Below are positions 38,865 through 47,582 of a stretch of DNA of 64,000 nucleotides, piece after piece. A model generated the notes under the pieces. It was not told the origin of the DNA. It searched no databases and saw nothing but the letters and a program-made list of their open reading frames with translations. Numbering within the stretch: the first letter of the stretch is position 1; every line of letters begins with the position of its first letter. The position numbers and the translations under genes are program-made. Source of the stretch: Microvirga brassicacearum (lineage in GTDB: Bacteria > Pseudomonadota > Alphaproteobacteria > Rhizobiales > Beijerinckiaceae); contig NZ_VCMV01000014.1 of assembly GCF_008757455.1 (NCBI RefSeq), positions 1-64,000 of the forward strand, given 5' to 3'.

Positions 38865-39848
38865 ATGCGTCAACTCACCGTCAGCATCGAGCGGTTTCCC
38901 ATCGCCGGCACCTTCACCATCGCGCGTGGGTCCCGCACCGAGGCCGTCGTCGTGACGGCTACGATCTCGGAGAACGGCGCGGTCGGACGCGGCGAGTGCG
39001 TCCCCTACCCGCGCTACGGCGAGACGGTCGAGGGCGTCGCTGCCGCCATCGAGGCCCTGCGACTGCAAATCGAAGCCGGGCTGACGCGCGAGGGATTGCA
39101 ATCGGCCATGCCGGCCGGAGCGGCACGAAATGCGGTGGATTGCGCGCTCTGGGATCTCGACGCGAAGCGCTCCGGCATCCGCGCTCATGTAACAGCCGGC
39201 ATCGACCGCTGGCCACCGGCCACGACCGCCTACACGATCAGCCTCGCGGCCCCGGAGGTCATGGCCGAGGCCGCGGCAAAAGCCGCCGACCGGCCGATCC
39301 TGAAGGTGAAATTCGGTGGCGAGGGGGGCGATCTGGAGCGCATCGCGGCGGTTCGTCGCGCGGCCCCTGACGCAACCCTGATCGCGGACGCGAACGAAGG
39401 CTGGACCGAGCACAACCTGGCGGAGCATTTTGCCGCCTGCGCCGAGGCCGGCTACGTCCTGGTCGAGCAGCCGCTGCCGGCGGCGAATGACGGTTTTCTG
39501 GCAACGCTTGCCCGCCCGGTGGCGATCTGCGCCGACGAAAGCGTCCACGACCGCGCAAGCCTCAAGCGCCTCGTGGGCCTCTATGATGCCGTCAACATCA
39601 AGCTCGACAAAACCGGCGGCCTGACGGAGGCGCTGGAACTCGCCGAGGCTGCGCAGGCGCAGGGCTTCTCGTTGATGATCGGCTGCATGGTCGGCACCTC
39701 GCTTGCGATGGCGCCCGCCATGGTACTGGCGCCACGGGCGCGGTTCGTCGATCTCGACGGCCCGCTGCTTCTCGCCAAGGATCGGGAGCCGGCGCTGACC
39801 TATGACGGCAGTATCGTCTATCCGCCTCAGCCGGCTCTCTGGGGCTGA
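38865..39848 (+). CDS. Dipeptide epimerase-like enzyme (enolase superfamily; L-Ala-D/L-Glu epimerase or DgcA)
   Basis: A 327-residue cytoplasmic enolase-superfamily enzyme. The K-x-K motif is K147-V-K149; metal ligands are D175 (DANEGW), E201 and D224; the opposite acid/base lysine is K246 in NIKLDKTGG. All expected residues are present. The family racemises the second residue of L-Ala-Glu peptides from peptidoglycan, or N-acetyl-D-glutamate when called DgcA. No DgcN or murein-peptide genes are near. It is divergent from mlaE by 93 bases, and its last 22 bases overlap the convergent MFS gene. Substrate specificity cannot be told. Confidence 0.85.
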   Translation: MRQLTVSIERFPIAGTFTIARGSRTEAVVVTATISENGAVGRGECVPYPRYGETVEGVAAAIEALRLQIEAGLTREGLQSAMPAGAARNAVDCALWDLDAKRSGIRAHVTAGIDRWPPATTAYTISLAAPEVMAEAAAKAADRPILKVKFGGEGGDLERIAAVRRAAPDATLIADANEGWTEHNLAEHFAACAEAGYVLVEQPLPAANDGFLATLARPVAICADESVHDRASLKRLVGLYDAVNIKLDKTGGLTEALELAEAAQAQGFSLMIGCMVGTSLAMAPAMVLAPRARFVDLDGPLLLAKDREPALTYDGSIVYPPQPALWG

Positions 39849-40996
39849 TTTTTCAGCATCCGCGCGGCAACCAGCGTCAGGATGAAGCCGGCAGCGCCCA
39901 GCGGCGCCATGGCGGCGAACACGGCGGCACCGGATTCGCGATAGATCACGCCGCTGGCGATGGTCGCAGTCGCGGTCGTCAAGGCTGCGAGCGAGCCATA
40001 AATGCCCTGCGCTCGTCCCCGGACGCGAGTGGGTGCGAGCGCCGTCAAGGCCGCCATCGCGCCAAGGTGCGAGGCGCCGAACGACAGGCTGTGCATCGCC
40101 TGCAGCACGAAGGTGGTCGCCATATCGGGCTGGAGCGACATGATGCTGAACCGGATCGCGGAGGCGCCGGAGCCGATCAGCAACAATCCGAGCCCAGAGC
40201 CGCGTCCCACCGCCTGCCCCAGCACCATGAAAACGATGATTTCGGCGATCACGCCTGCAGCCCAGAAATAGCCGATCGCCGCATCGGCAAACCCCAGCGA
40301 TTGCCAATAGATGCTCGCGAAGGCGTTGAGCGCCCCGTGGCTGCCCTGCGTCAGCGCGGCGGCGATCATGACGATCCACAAAACCTTCGGCAGCACGGTG
40401 GAGGCCGCCATTTCGCTTGGCGCCGCAGAGGCGATTTCCGATAACGGCTTGGGGACGGCCAGCAGAGTGGCGGTGATCCCGAGGGCAGGTATGAGCGACA
40501 GCGCCAACGGCACAACGCCCGCCCCGAACGCGCCGACGAGATAGCCGCCGACGATGTTGGCGACGAAGAACGCAATGGAGCCGACGCCCCGCAACCGGCC
40601 ATAATTCAGGCCGGGATAACGCTGCACCGCCGACGTCGTCACCAGATCGTTGCCCGGGATGACGGCAGCCTGGGTGATGGATACCAGTGCGACGAGGCCG
40701 GTGATCGTGACGCTGTCCTGCGCCAGGAAAAGCAAGGGAAACCCGATCATCTGGCCGAGATGGCTGATCACCAGGAGGCGCCGGGCGCCGAAGGACCTGT
40801 CGGCGAGGCTCAGGAGCGGCGCGGTCGCGAGAATCCGGACGATGATGGGAATGGCGACCACCAGGCCGATAAGCGCCGGATCGAGCCCCTTGCTCTGGAG
40901 CCAGAGGGGAAAGAACGGCAGATAGAAGCCGTGGCTGAAAAAGCTCGCCGCGTGCAGGGCGGATAATCGGACTGCCAGAGCTTTGGGACGCGACAT
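39827..40996 (-). CDS. MFS transporter, HcaT-like family
   Basis: A 389-residue transporter with about twelve hydrophobic helices. The motif GYYLPFFPLWLQSKGLDPALIG-like segment near the N-terminus (FYLPFFPLWLQSKGL) is characteristic of the PPP/HcaT-like MFS_1_like group, with TSAVQRYPGLNYGRLRGVGSI as the conserved central loop. Members move aromatic acids or nucleosides, but the substrate here is unknown. The start ATG at 40996 is preferred over a TTG two codons upstream. It is convergent with the epimerase gene, with a 22-base overlap of coding ends. Confidence 0.86.
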   Translation of the reverse strand: MSRPKALAVRLSALHAASFFSHGFYLPFFPLWLQSKGLDPALIGLVVAIPIIVRILATAPLLSLADRSFGARRLLVISHLGQMIGFPLLFLAQDSVTITGLVALVSITQAAVIPGNDLVTTSAVQRYPGLNYGRLRGVGSIAFFVANIVGGYLVGAFGAGVVPLALSLIPALGITATLLAVPKPLSEIASAAPSEMAASTVLPKVLWIVMIAAALTQGSHGALNAFASIYWQSLGFADAAIGYFWAAGVIAEIIVFMVLGQAVGRGSGLGLLLIGSGASAIRFSIMSLQPDMATTFVLQAMHSLSFGASHLGAMAALTALAPTRVRGRAQGIYGSLAALTTATATIASGVIYRESGAAVFAAMAPLGAAGFILTLVAARMLKNQPQRAG

Positions 40997-41008
40997 GGTC
41001 AAAAGGGC

Positions 41009-41250
41009 CTAGGGCGTGGATTCATAAGCGCGTCGCCAAGTTCGGATTGATGCCAGTTTGATGAAGGCGAGGTAGTTTGCGGCGAGTTTGTCATACCTGG
41101 TCGCAACCCGCCGACACTGCTTGATCCTGTTGAAGAAGCGCTCAACCAAGTTGCGGGCGCGGTACAGATAAGGGCTAAAGCAGATAGGCTCTTTGCGATT
41201 TCGCTCCGGAGGAATGTTGGCCAACGCACCCTGGCAAAATCGACGCGAAT
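41009..41250 (-). pseudogene. IS5-family transposase, C-terminal remnant
   Basis: The translated end, PPERNRKEPICFSPYLYRAR then NLVERFFNRIKQCRRVATRY then DKLAANYLAFIKLASIR, is the well-known C-terminus of IS5-type DDE transposases, including the glutamate region. The N-terminal two thirds, with the DD catalytic residues, is missing and the sequence upstream of about 41245 is unrelated. No terminal inverted repeats were recognised. It is therefore a dead fragment, marking the edge of an inserted region. Confidence 0.88.
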
Positions 41251-41349
41251 GACTCAAAGCAGACATGTACCCAATTTCAACGTCCCGCGCTTTCACCCAG
41301 GTACGGTTTCAGCGCCAATCGTGTCGACTAGCGAACTTGTGCCTTCCGC

Positions 41350-41673
41350 TTAGTGCTTTATGCGCATTTCTATGACGTCTATGGCAAGCAAATCAGTATA
41401 GCGACGTTCCGCCGCCTCGACGAACTCTTCTGCGAAGCGAGACCCTTGCTCCTGTATCAACGCTTGAGAAGCTTCCTTCTTCTCGTCATGGCAAGACATG
41501 ATGGCATAGCGCGCGACCACAGGAGCGCTTTCTGCACTCTTTGAGAATCGTTTCGCTGCAGCGTCAGCACAGGCTCGCCATTTTTCAAGGGCCAAGTTTC
41601 CTTTCCCTTTTTCTTGTGCGAATGCGATGGTGGTGATCAGGCACCCGATACCAATCAAGATAATTTTGCGCAT
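41350..41673 (-). CDS. Small exported protein of unknown function
   Basis: A 107-residue protein with a typical signal peptide (about 1-19, ending AFA-QEK). The mature part is helical and has two cysteines (WRACADAAAKRF and MSCHDEKKEA) separated by about 26 residues, suggesting a disulfide-linked helical pair in the periplasm. It lies between the transposase remnant and the sulfatase, in a low-GC stretch, pointing to horizontal acquisition. I cannot assign a family. Confidence 0.7.
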   Translation of the reverse strand: MRKIILIGIGCLITTIAFAQEKGKGNLALEKWRACADAAAKRFSKSAESAPVVARYAIMSCHDEKKEASQALIQEQGSRFAEEFVEAAERRYTDLLAIDVIEMRIKH

Positions 41674-41971
41674 GTTGTCCCGCTCCCAATAGACGGACCG
41701 TCACATTGAAAATGCGAAAGTCGCACAACCAATCCAAACGTGGATGCTTCCCATTCTTAGTGGGACCTGTTTCACCAATTCACTTTCGCACAGCCGCCAA
41801 GCCTTTGTGAAGAACAATTCCAGACCTCACCAGAACAGCGGCTGGGCTGCTCGCCCTAGCTGACGAAGCGATTATTAAATTCGATCCAACTATTTCCAAT
41901 CTTAGGGTCAACAACTAGGCTCCAAGAGCTTCACCTAGCTTAGAGGCATGCCGCTGCCCAAGGAGAACGCA
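41674..41971. other. Intergenic region before the sulfatase
   Basis: About 300 bases of comparatively A/T-rich sequence. It contains the promoter region of the sulfatase and of the small exported protein. No gene, hairpin or recognised regulator site was seen. Confidence 0.55.
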
Positions 41972-43639
41972 ATGGCGAAAAAAGAAAGCTCCGACCGCAG
42001 GCCCACTATTAGCCGCCGTAAAATTCTACTTGGTGGCACGAGCATTGCCGCGGCTTCTGCATTGTCGGCCGCCGCGCCGGTGAAAACGGCTCAGGCGCAG
42101 CAACGGCCGGCGGTGTCACCATCCGGACGCAAGCCCAACATCCTCATGATCATGGCCGATGACATCGGTTGGTTCAATGTGAGCGCCTACAATCTGGGCG
42201 TTATGGGATACCAAACGCCCAATATCGACCGCATCGCCAAAGAGGGGGCGCTGTTTACCGATTGGTACGGTGAGCAAAGTTGCACAGCAGGACGTGCGGC
42301 CTTCATCACCGGACAATCGCCGATCAGGACCGGACTGACCAAAGTGGGATTGCCGGGTGCAGCCATCGGACTTCATGCCGAGGACATAAGTGTCGCGGAA
42401 GCCCTGAAGCCGCTTGGCTACGCCACCGGCCAATTCGGCAAGAACCATCTCGGCGACCGCAACGAATATCTGCCGACCGTACACGGCTTCGACGAGTTCT
42501 TTGGCAATCTCTACCATCTCAACGCGGAGGAAGAGCCTCAGAATCCGGACTACCCCAAGGACCCGAAGTTTCGGACCAAGTTTGGGCCGCGCGGCGTACT
42601 GAAATGCAAAGCCACCGACGTGGATGACGCGACCGTCGATCCCGCCTACGGACGTGTGGGTAAGCAGACAATCGAAAACACCGGCCCGCTTGACACCAAG
42701 CGGATGCAGACCGTGGACGAGGAGTTCATCGGCGCGGCCATCGATTTCATCGACCGCAAGCACCAAGCTAACACTCCCTGGTTCTGTTACTTCAACCCAA
42801 CACGCATGCATGTATGGACGCACCTGAAGCCTGCTTCCGAAGGAAAGACCAAGCTCGGACCCTATCCCGACGGTATGGTAGAGCTTGACGGTTTGGTCGG
42901 ACAGTTGCTCAAGAAGCTTGACGACCTCGGTATCGCCGACAACACCATCGTCCTGTTCACCTCTGACAACGGCGCGGAGATCGTATCCTGGCCGGATGGC
43001 GGAGCTACCCCGTTCCGTGGCGAGAAAGCGACCAATTGGGAAGGCGGTTATCGTGTGCCGACGGTGATCCGCTGGCCCGGCACTATCAAGCCCGGCACGA
43101 TCTATAATGATATGTTCTCGCATTACGATCTACTACCGACGTTCGCCGCAGCGGGCGGCGATCCTGACATCGTCAACAAATGCTTGCGGGGCGCGCGGAT
43201 CGGCGACAAGGACTTCAAAGTCCATCTCGACGGCTTCAATCTCATTCCCTTCTTCAGGGGTGACACCAAGGAAGAACCGCGCCGCGAGTTCGTTTACTGG
43301 AACGATGACGGTCAACTTGTTGCGATTCGGGTTAACGAGTGGAAATGCGTCTTCCTTGAGCAGAACAACAAGGGAATCGGCGTCTGGTCAGGGCAATTTA
43401 CAGAATTGCGCCTGCCGAAGCTGTTCAACTTGCGCGCTGATCCGTTCGAGCGCGGGGACGAGTCCATTCTTTATGACAGATGGATGATTGAACGCGCCTT
43501 CGTCCAGGTGCCCATGCAGGCGCTCGCTACTCAATGGCTGCAAAGTTTCAACGAATTTCCGGTGCGGCAGAAGCCCGCGAGTTTCAACCTCGACGCGGTG
43601 ATAACGAAGCTGGAGAAGACCGGGGCTACCGCTCCCTGA
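41972..43639 (+). CDS. Tat-exported sulfatase (arylsulfatase family)
   Basis: A 555-residue type I sulfatase. A Tat signal has SRRKILLGG at 14-22 and a predicted cleavage after AQA at 42. Metal ligands appear as MIMADDIGW, and the catalytic motif is C104-T-A-G-R, where most family members have C-x-P-S-R; C-x-A-x-R is also accepted by formylglycine-generating systems. LFTSDNGAE is the second metal site, and FGKNHLGD is a typical active-site block. It should cleave sulfate esters in the periplasm. AAGGAG six bases before the ATG at 41972 favours this start over ATG 41948. No maturase gene is adjacent. The island context suggests transfer. Confidence 0.9.
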   Translation: MAKKESSDRRPTISRRKILLGGTSIAAASALSAAAPVKTAQAQQRPAVSPSGRKPNILMIMADDIGWFNVSAYNLGVMGYQTPNIDRIAKEGALFTDWYGEQSCTAGRAAFITGQSPIRTGLTKVGLPGAAIGLHAEDISVAEALKPLGYATGQFGKNHLGDRNEYLPTVHGFDEFFGNLYHLNAEEEPQNPDYPKDPKFRTKFGPRGVLKCKATDVDDATVDPAYGRVGKQTIENTGPLDTKRMQTVDEEFIGAAIDFIDRKHQANTPWFCYFNPTRMHVWTHLKPASEGKTKLGPYPDGMVELDGLVGQLLKKLDDLGIADNTIVLFTSDNGAEIVSWPDGGATPFRGEKATNWEGGYRVPTVIRWPGTIKPGTIYNDMFSHYDLLPTFAAAGGDPDIVNKCLRGARIGDKDFKVHLDGFNLIPFFRGDTKEEPRREFVYWNDDGQLVAIRVNEWKCVFLEQNNKGIGVWSGQFTELRLPKLFNLRADPFERGDESILYDRWMIERAFVQVPMQALATQWLQSFNEFPVRQKPASFNLDAVITKLEKTGATAP

Positions 43640-43934
43640 CGACGGCAAGATCGGTTCTGCCAATCTTTGCGCGGACCAGAAGCTTGAGCGGATTGTCCTC
43701 ACATAGCGGACATCGCTGAATCTTGATTGATTTATGAGTACACGGCCTAATCAGGACGTCCGGGCAGCTGAAATCGTGGCCGGAGCCGCGAATGGGCGTT
43801 GATAACGCAACGGAAGGTGTTGAGCTGTTGCGAGCTTTCGACACACTGGCACCTGACAGCCGGGGGCGTGCCCTGGTCGGAAATCCAGCCGATTTCTCCG
43901 GGACATGCTCGGGGAATCAGGAGCCCGCATAGCG

Positions 43935-44456
43935 ATGACGCCTACCATGACCGATGAGGAGCCGTTCGTCACGGCGGAGGATGGCGATTTCGCCGATTCC
44001 GATTTTACCGCCATCGAGGCAGCCGTCATGGAAACCTCGCGCGGCCGGTGGTTCCTGCGCGAATATGCGAGGCGCAACCGCCATGCGGATACCGAGGTCG
44101 TTCTTGGCGCGGTCAACCGGCTGCAGGATGATACGCTGCCGGGTCGCGCGGTGCGGGTGATGGACCACCTCCACGACAATCTCCGGACCATCGCGACGAT
44201 GTTCGAGCAGACCAGGCGCGAGGTAGCCCTGCTGCCGCCGGTGGACCGCGTCGGCCTTCATCCGATTCACCCGGATGTTCCATTGAGCGACACTGACGCG
44301 GCGGGGATGCAGCGCATCGCGCGGATCCTCAAGAACCTGCGCTATCTCGAGACGCGTCTCCACGCGATGATCGCGATTTGCGATTCCGAACCGGCGGAGA
44401 GCGAGCCTATGCGACAGCCGGAACCGACGGCCGCGCACCCGCCGTTTCTGATGTGA
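43935..44456 (+). CDS. Conserved hypothetical alphaproteobacterial protein
   Basis: A 173-residue soluble, helical protein with the block DFTAIEAAVMETSRGRWFLREYARRNRHADTEVV-type residues (20 shown as AAVMETSRGRWFLREYARR), which recurs in uncharacterised Rhizobiales proteins. A second helical block ends RIARILKNLRYLETRL. There is no signal peptide. The ATG at 43935 is chosen; GGAG lies 12 bases upstream, and an ATG ten codons earlier is possible. Its 3' end overlaps the convergent glycosyltransferase gene by 50 bases. Function is unknown. Confidence 0.65.
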   Translation: MTPTMTDEEPFVTAEDGDFADSDFTAIEAAVMETSRGRWFLREYARRNRHADTEVVLGAVNRLQDDTLPGRAVRVMDHLHDNLRTIATMFEQTRREVALLPPVDRVGLHPIHPDVPLSDTDAAGMQRIARILKNLRYLETRLHAMIAICDSEPAESEPMRQPEPTAAHPPFLM

Positions 44457-45465
44457 GCGGGGCAGTATCGCACGCGATCGCAATGTTGGAGAAGAATTGC
44501 CGCGCACTTTCGCGCCAGGTGAAGGTCTCGCCATAGGCGCGGCAGCGCGTCTTCGGGATATCGAGTGCGGCCAAAGCACCTTGCCGCAGGTCGTCCCCGA
44601 GAACCCCGCAACCGGACCCTCCCACCACGTCGGCTGGCCCGGTGACCGGGAAGGCCGCGATCGGGAGACCCGATGCCAGCGCTTCGAGCAGGACGATGCC
44701 GAAGGTGTCAGTCAGGCTCGGAAAGACGAACACATCCGCGCTGGCATAGATGCGCGCAAGCTCCTCTCCGGATAGAACACCGAGGAAACGCACATCCGGG
44801 TATTTCCTGGCAAGCACCGCTCGCGCCGGGCCGTCGCCCACCACGAGCTTGGTGCCGGGAAGATCGAGCGCCAGGAACGCCTCGATGTTCTTCTCGACAG
44901 CGACGCGGCCGACGAACAGGAACAGCGGCCCGGGCGCATCGATGATCCGCTCGCGCCGCGGGCGAAACAGCGTCGTGTCGACGCCGCGGGTCCAGCGCAG
45001 GATATTGCGAAAGCCGCGCGCGCCGAGTTCGCTCTCCAGGGACGGCGTGCTCACCATCACGGCGCGGCCGCCATTGTGAAATTGCCGGAGGAACCGGTAG
45101 GTGAGGCCCTCCGGGATCGGCATGCGGGCGGAGAGATATTCGGGAAAGCGCGTATGATAGCTCGTGGTGAAAGCGCGCCCGTCCTTCAGGCAGGCGCGGC
45201 GGGTCGCAAGGCCGATCGGGCCTTCGGTTGCGATATGAATATGCGTCGGATCGGCCGCTTCGATGAAACGCCGCACTTGTCCGGGTGCCACCACCGACAA
45301 CCGGATTTCCGGGTAGGTTGGCATCGGAAACGAGCGGAAGCGTTCCGGCGTCAGGAAGCTGACCTCAGCCCCGAATCCCGGCGCCATTTCGGCCATGTAT
45401 TCGAGCGAGCGCACGACGCCGTTGATCTGCGGCCGCCACGCATCGGTGGCGATGAGGAGACGCAT
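44407..45465 (-). CDS. Family 4 glycosyltransferase, Agt-like (glycolipid synthesis)
   Basis: A 352-residue GT-B enzyme. The N-terminal half starts MRLLIATDAWRPQINGVVRS, with the G-V-V glycine loop. The C-terminal donor domain has FLFVGRVAVEKNIEAFL and the E-x7-E motif in SLTDTFGIVLLEALASGLP. Sequence and neighbour match Agt, which transfers a sugar to diacylglycerol when phosphate is scarce. Its ATG overlaps the plcP stop by one base (TGATG), so translation is coupled. PlcP would free diacylglycerol from phospholipid and Agt would convert it to a glycolipid. The sugar donor is unknown. A general mannosyltransferase is an alternative. Confidence 0.78.
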   Translation of the reverse strand: MRLLIATDAWRPQINGVVRSLEYMAEMAPGFGAEVSFLTPERFRSFPMPTYPEIRLSVVAPGQVRRFIEAADPTHIHIATEGPIGLATRRACLKDGRAFTTSYHTRFPEYLSARMPIPEGLTYRFLRQFHNGGRAVMVSTPSLESELGARGFRNILRWTRGVDTTLFRPRRERIIDAPGPLFLFVGRVAVEKNIEAFLALDLPGTKLVVGDGPARAVLARKYPDVRFLGVLSGEELARIYASADVFVFPSLTDTFGIVLLEALASGLPIAAFPVTGPADVVGGSGCGVLGDDLRQGALAALDIPKTRCRAYGETFTWRESARQFFSNIAIACDTAPLTSETAGARPSVPAVA

Positions 45466-46277
45466 CAGGCAGCCTCCTGCGCCAGAAGGCTCGCGGCGGC
45501 GCTGTTTTCCGGCCGCAGACGCGCTCCGGCCTCGGCCCAGCGCACCAGTTCGAATGCACCATCGTAGTGTTCGACGACCGCCGTGCAGGATTCGACCCAG
45601 TCGCCGGTGTTCACATACGCGATGCCGTCGAGGTCGCGCATGGCAGCATGGTGGATATGTCCGCAGATGACGCCGTCGGCATCATGTCGCTTCGCCTCGG
45701 CGGCGAGCAATTCCTCGAAACGGCCGATATAGTTGACGGCGTTCTTCACCCGCAGTTTCGCCCATGACGAGAGCGACCAGTAGGTGAGCCCGAGTTTTCG
45801 CCGCACGACGTTGAGATAGGTGTTGATGAAAAGCGCGGCGGTATAGGCGCCGTCGCCAAGAAGCGCGAGCCACCGCGCGTGCCGGACGACAAGGTCGAAC
45901 TGGTCGCCGTGGATCACCAGATAGGTCTTGCCGTCGGCGGCCTCGTGGAGCGCAAAATCCGCAAGCTCGACCCCGCCGAGACTGTTCCCGAGGAAGTCGC
46001 GCAGGAATTCGTCGTGGTTGCCCGGAATGTAGACCAGGCGCGTGCCCTTGCGGACCTTTCGCAACAGCTTCTGCACCACGTCGTTATGGGCCTGCGGCCA
46101 ATACCAGCCGGATTTCAGGCGCCACCCGTCGACGATGTCGCCCACAAGATAGATCGTGTCGGCGTCGTAGCGTTTGAGGAAGGCGAGCACCTGGTCGGCC
46201 TGACAGCCCTTGGTGCCAAGATGAAGATCGGAGAGAAAGAGAGTGCGAACGCGAATTGCGTCGAACGCCTGACCCAT
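45465..46277 (-). CDS. Metallophosphoesterase, PlcP-like intracellular phospholipase C
   Basis: A 270-residue calcineurin-type phosphoesterase. Metal ligands are D17 and H19 (SDLHLG), D47 (GDIVDGW), N87-H88 (GNHDE), H123 (HGDQFD), and H207 and H209 (CGHIHH). This is the complete set. The UDP-2,3-diacylglucosamine hydrolase family annotation is common for such proteins, but the immediate agt neighbour points to PlcP, which degrades phosphatidylcholine to diacylglycerol. GGAGG seven bases before ATG sets the start. A PHO-box-like site 55-85 bases upstream fits phosphate control. Confidence 0.82.
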   Translation of the reverse strand: MGQAFDAIRVRTLFLSDLHLGTKGCQADQVLAFLKRYDADTIYLVGDIVDGWRLKSGWYWPQAHNDVVQKLLRKVRKGTRLVYIPGNHDEFLRDFLGNSLGGVELADFALHEAADGKTYLVIHGDQFDLVVRHARWLALLGDGAYTAALFINTYLNVVRRKLGLTYWSLSSWAKLRVKNAVNYIGRFEELLAAEAKRHDADGVICGHIHHAAMRDLDGIAYVNTGDWVESCTAVVEHYDGAFELVRWAEAGARLRPENSAAASLLAQEAA

Positions 46278-46332
46278 GAGACATCCTCCGGCTTGATCAC
46301 CATCAGCCAGACCGGATTCCCGTCTCAGGATC

Positions 46333-46361
46333 GTGACGCTGATCTTGCAGTTTTGTGACGT
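46333..46361 (-). promoter_or_regulatory. Candidate PHO box upstream of plcP-agt
   Basis: Read on the minus strand, three degenerate heptamers occur at exact 11-base spacing: ACGTCAC, CTGCAAG and GCGTCAC, compared with CTGTCAT in the PhoB consensus. The outer two keep GTCA; the middle one is poor. The position 55-85 bases before the plcP start is suitable. Binding is inference. Confidence 0.4.
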
Positions 46362-46415
46362 CGGGCACCAAATGCGGCTTTTGGGGCGAAATGGGCTTCA
46401 CGCCGCTCCCACGCC

Positions 46416-47390
46416 GTGGTTGTTTGCGGCTCGTTTCCTCCACCGACTCAGAGTCCGTTGAACCCACTTCTCGGGATTTCCCTCAAAGTTCTGTCCGCTC
46501 TCGTCTTCACGGTCATGTCGGCTATCCTGAAGACCCTGACGGCGCGCTATCCGGTCGGCGAGGTCGTCTTTTTCCGCTCGGCCTTTGCGATCATCCCGCT
46601 GCTCGCATGGCTGATATGGCAGGGCGCCCTGATCAATTCGGTGCGGACGAAGAACCTGCGCGGCCACTTCAAACGCGGCTTCATCGGCACGCTCGGCATG
46701 TATCTGGGGTTCTCGGCGCTCACCTATTTGCCGCTGCCGGACGCCATCGCCATCGGGTACGCCTCGCCGCTCATCGTGGTCGTGCTGGCGGCCCTCGTGC
46801 TCAGGGAGAAGGTTCGGGCCTATCGCTGGACGGCCGTCGCAATCGGGTTCGTCGGCGTGCTGATCATGCTGTCGCCCTACCTGTCGCCGAGCATGTTCTC
46901 CGGCGGATTGTCGTCCGGACCCACCCTCGGCGCCGTCGCGGCGCTTGCGGGAGCATTTTGTTCCGCCGGCGCGATGATCCAGGTACGGCGGCTGACGGAG
47001 ACCGAGAAGACCGGCGCCATCGTGTTCTACTTTTTCATTCTCGCCTCCTGCCTCTCGCTCCTGACCCTGCCATTCGGCTGGCGGCTGCCGGACCGCGCCG
47101 ACCTGATGCTCTTCGTGGTCGGCGGCCTGTTCGGCGGCCTGGGGCAGATTCTTCTGACCGAGAGCTATCGGCATGCGGACACCTCGATCATCGCCCCCTT
47201 CGAATACACCAGCATGATCTGGGCGCTGCTGATCGGCTGGGCGGTGTTCGGCGATCTGCCGGCGCTGACGGTGATCATCGGCGGCCTGATCGTTGCCGCC
47301 ACGGGGCTGCTGATCGTCTGGAGAGAGCGCCAGCTCGGCCTCCAGCGCGCCAAGGAGCTGGCCGCGGCATCGCAGCGATCCAGCGTCTAG
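46416..47390 (+). CDS. EamA-family (DMT) permease
   Basis: A protein of about 324 residues with ten predicted helices in two EamA repeats (ISLKVLSALVFTVMSAILK ... and SGPTLGAVAALAGAFCSAGA ...). The signature LPLPDAIAIGYASPLIVVVL is typical of the RhaT/EamA group. Members export amino acids or nucleotide-derived compounds; the substrate is unknown. The start is uncertain: GTG 46416 and TTG 46458 both lack good ribosome sites, and homology begins near residue 15. It is divergent from plcP. Confidence 0.85.
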   Translation: MVVCGSFPPPTQSPLNPLLGISLKVLSALVFTVMSAILKTLTARYPVGEVVFFRSAFAIIPLLAWLIWQGALINSVRTKNLRGHFKRGFIGTLGMYLGFSALTYLPLPDAIAIGYASPLIVVVLAALVLREKVRAYRWTAVAIGFVGVLIMLSPYLSPSMFSGGLSSGPTLGAVAALAGAFCSAGAMIQVRRLTETEKTGAIVFYFFILASCLSLLTLPFGWRLPDRADLMLFVVGGLFGGLGQILLTESYRHADTSIIAPFEYTSMIWALLIGWAVFGDLPALTVIIGGLIVAATGLLIVWRERQLGLQRAKELAAASQRSSV

Positions 47391-47455
47391 AGCATGAGCC
47401 GTGGAGCGGATTCGGCAGACGTCGTGCTCCGGATGATAAAATCGGTCACGTTTTC

Positions 47456-47486
47456 ATGAGTTTGGGCAGAATCTGTCCAAACTCAT
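47456..47486. repeat. 31-base near-perfect palindrome upstream of the XRE regulator
   Basis: ATGAGTTTGGGCAGA and TCTGTCCAAACTCAT are reverse complements except for one position, around a central A. It lies 96 bases before the XRE-cupin start. No T-run follows. It could be an operator for that regulator or a dispersed palindrome; a 12-base motif just left of it, TGCTCCGGATGA at 47425-47436, also occurs at 35367-35378, favouring a dispersed element. Confidence 0.7.
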
Positions 47487-47582
47487 CGTGATCCAGACGG
47501 GCGCTTGACCCCAGCGCCTCCATACCCCAAAACCTTTTTGTGGAACGATCGTTCGTTCTTTCAGGACACGAGGCGTTTTGAG

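Noticed and set aside
37620..40379. A 919-codon frame suggesting an N-terminal extension of MlaE
   Set aside because: The part above 38771 is antisense to the epimerase gene and lacks homology; MlaE starts at 38771.
41003..41296. Complete insertion sequence
   Set aside because: Only the transposase C-terminus remains and no terminal inverted repeats are visible.
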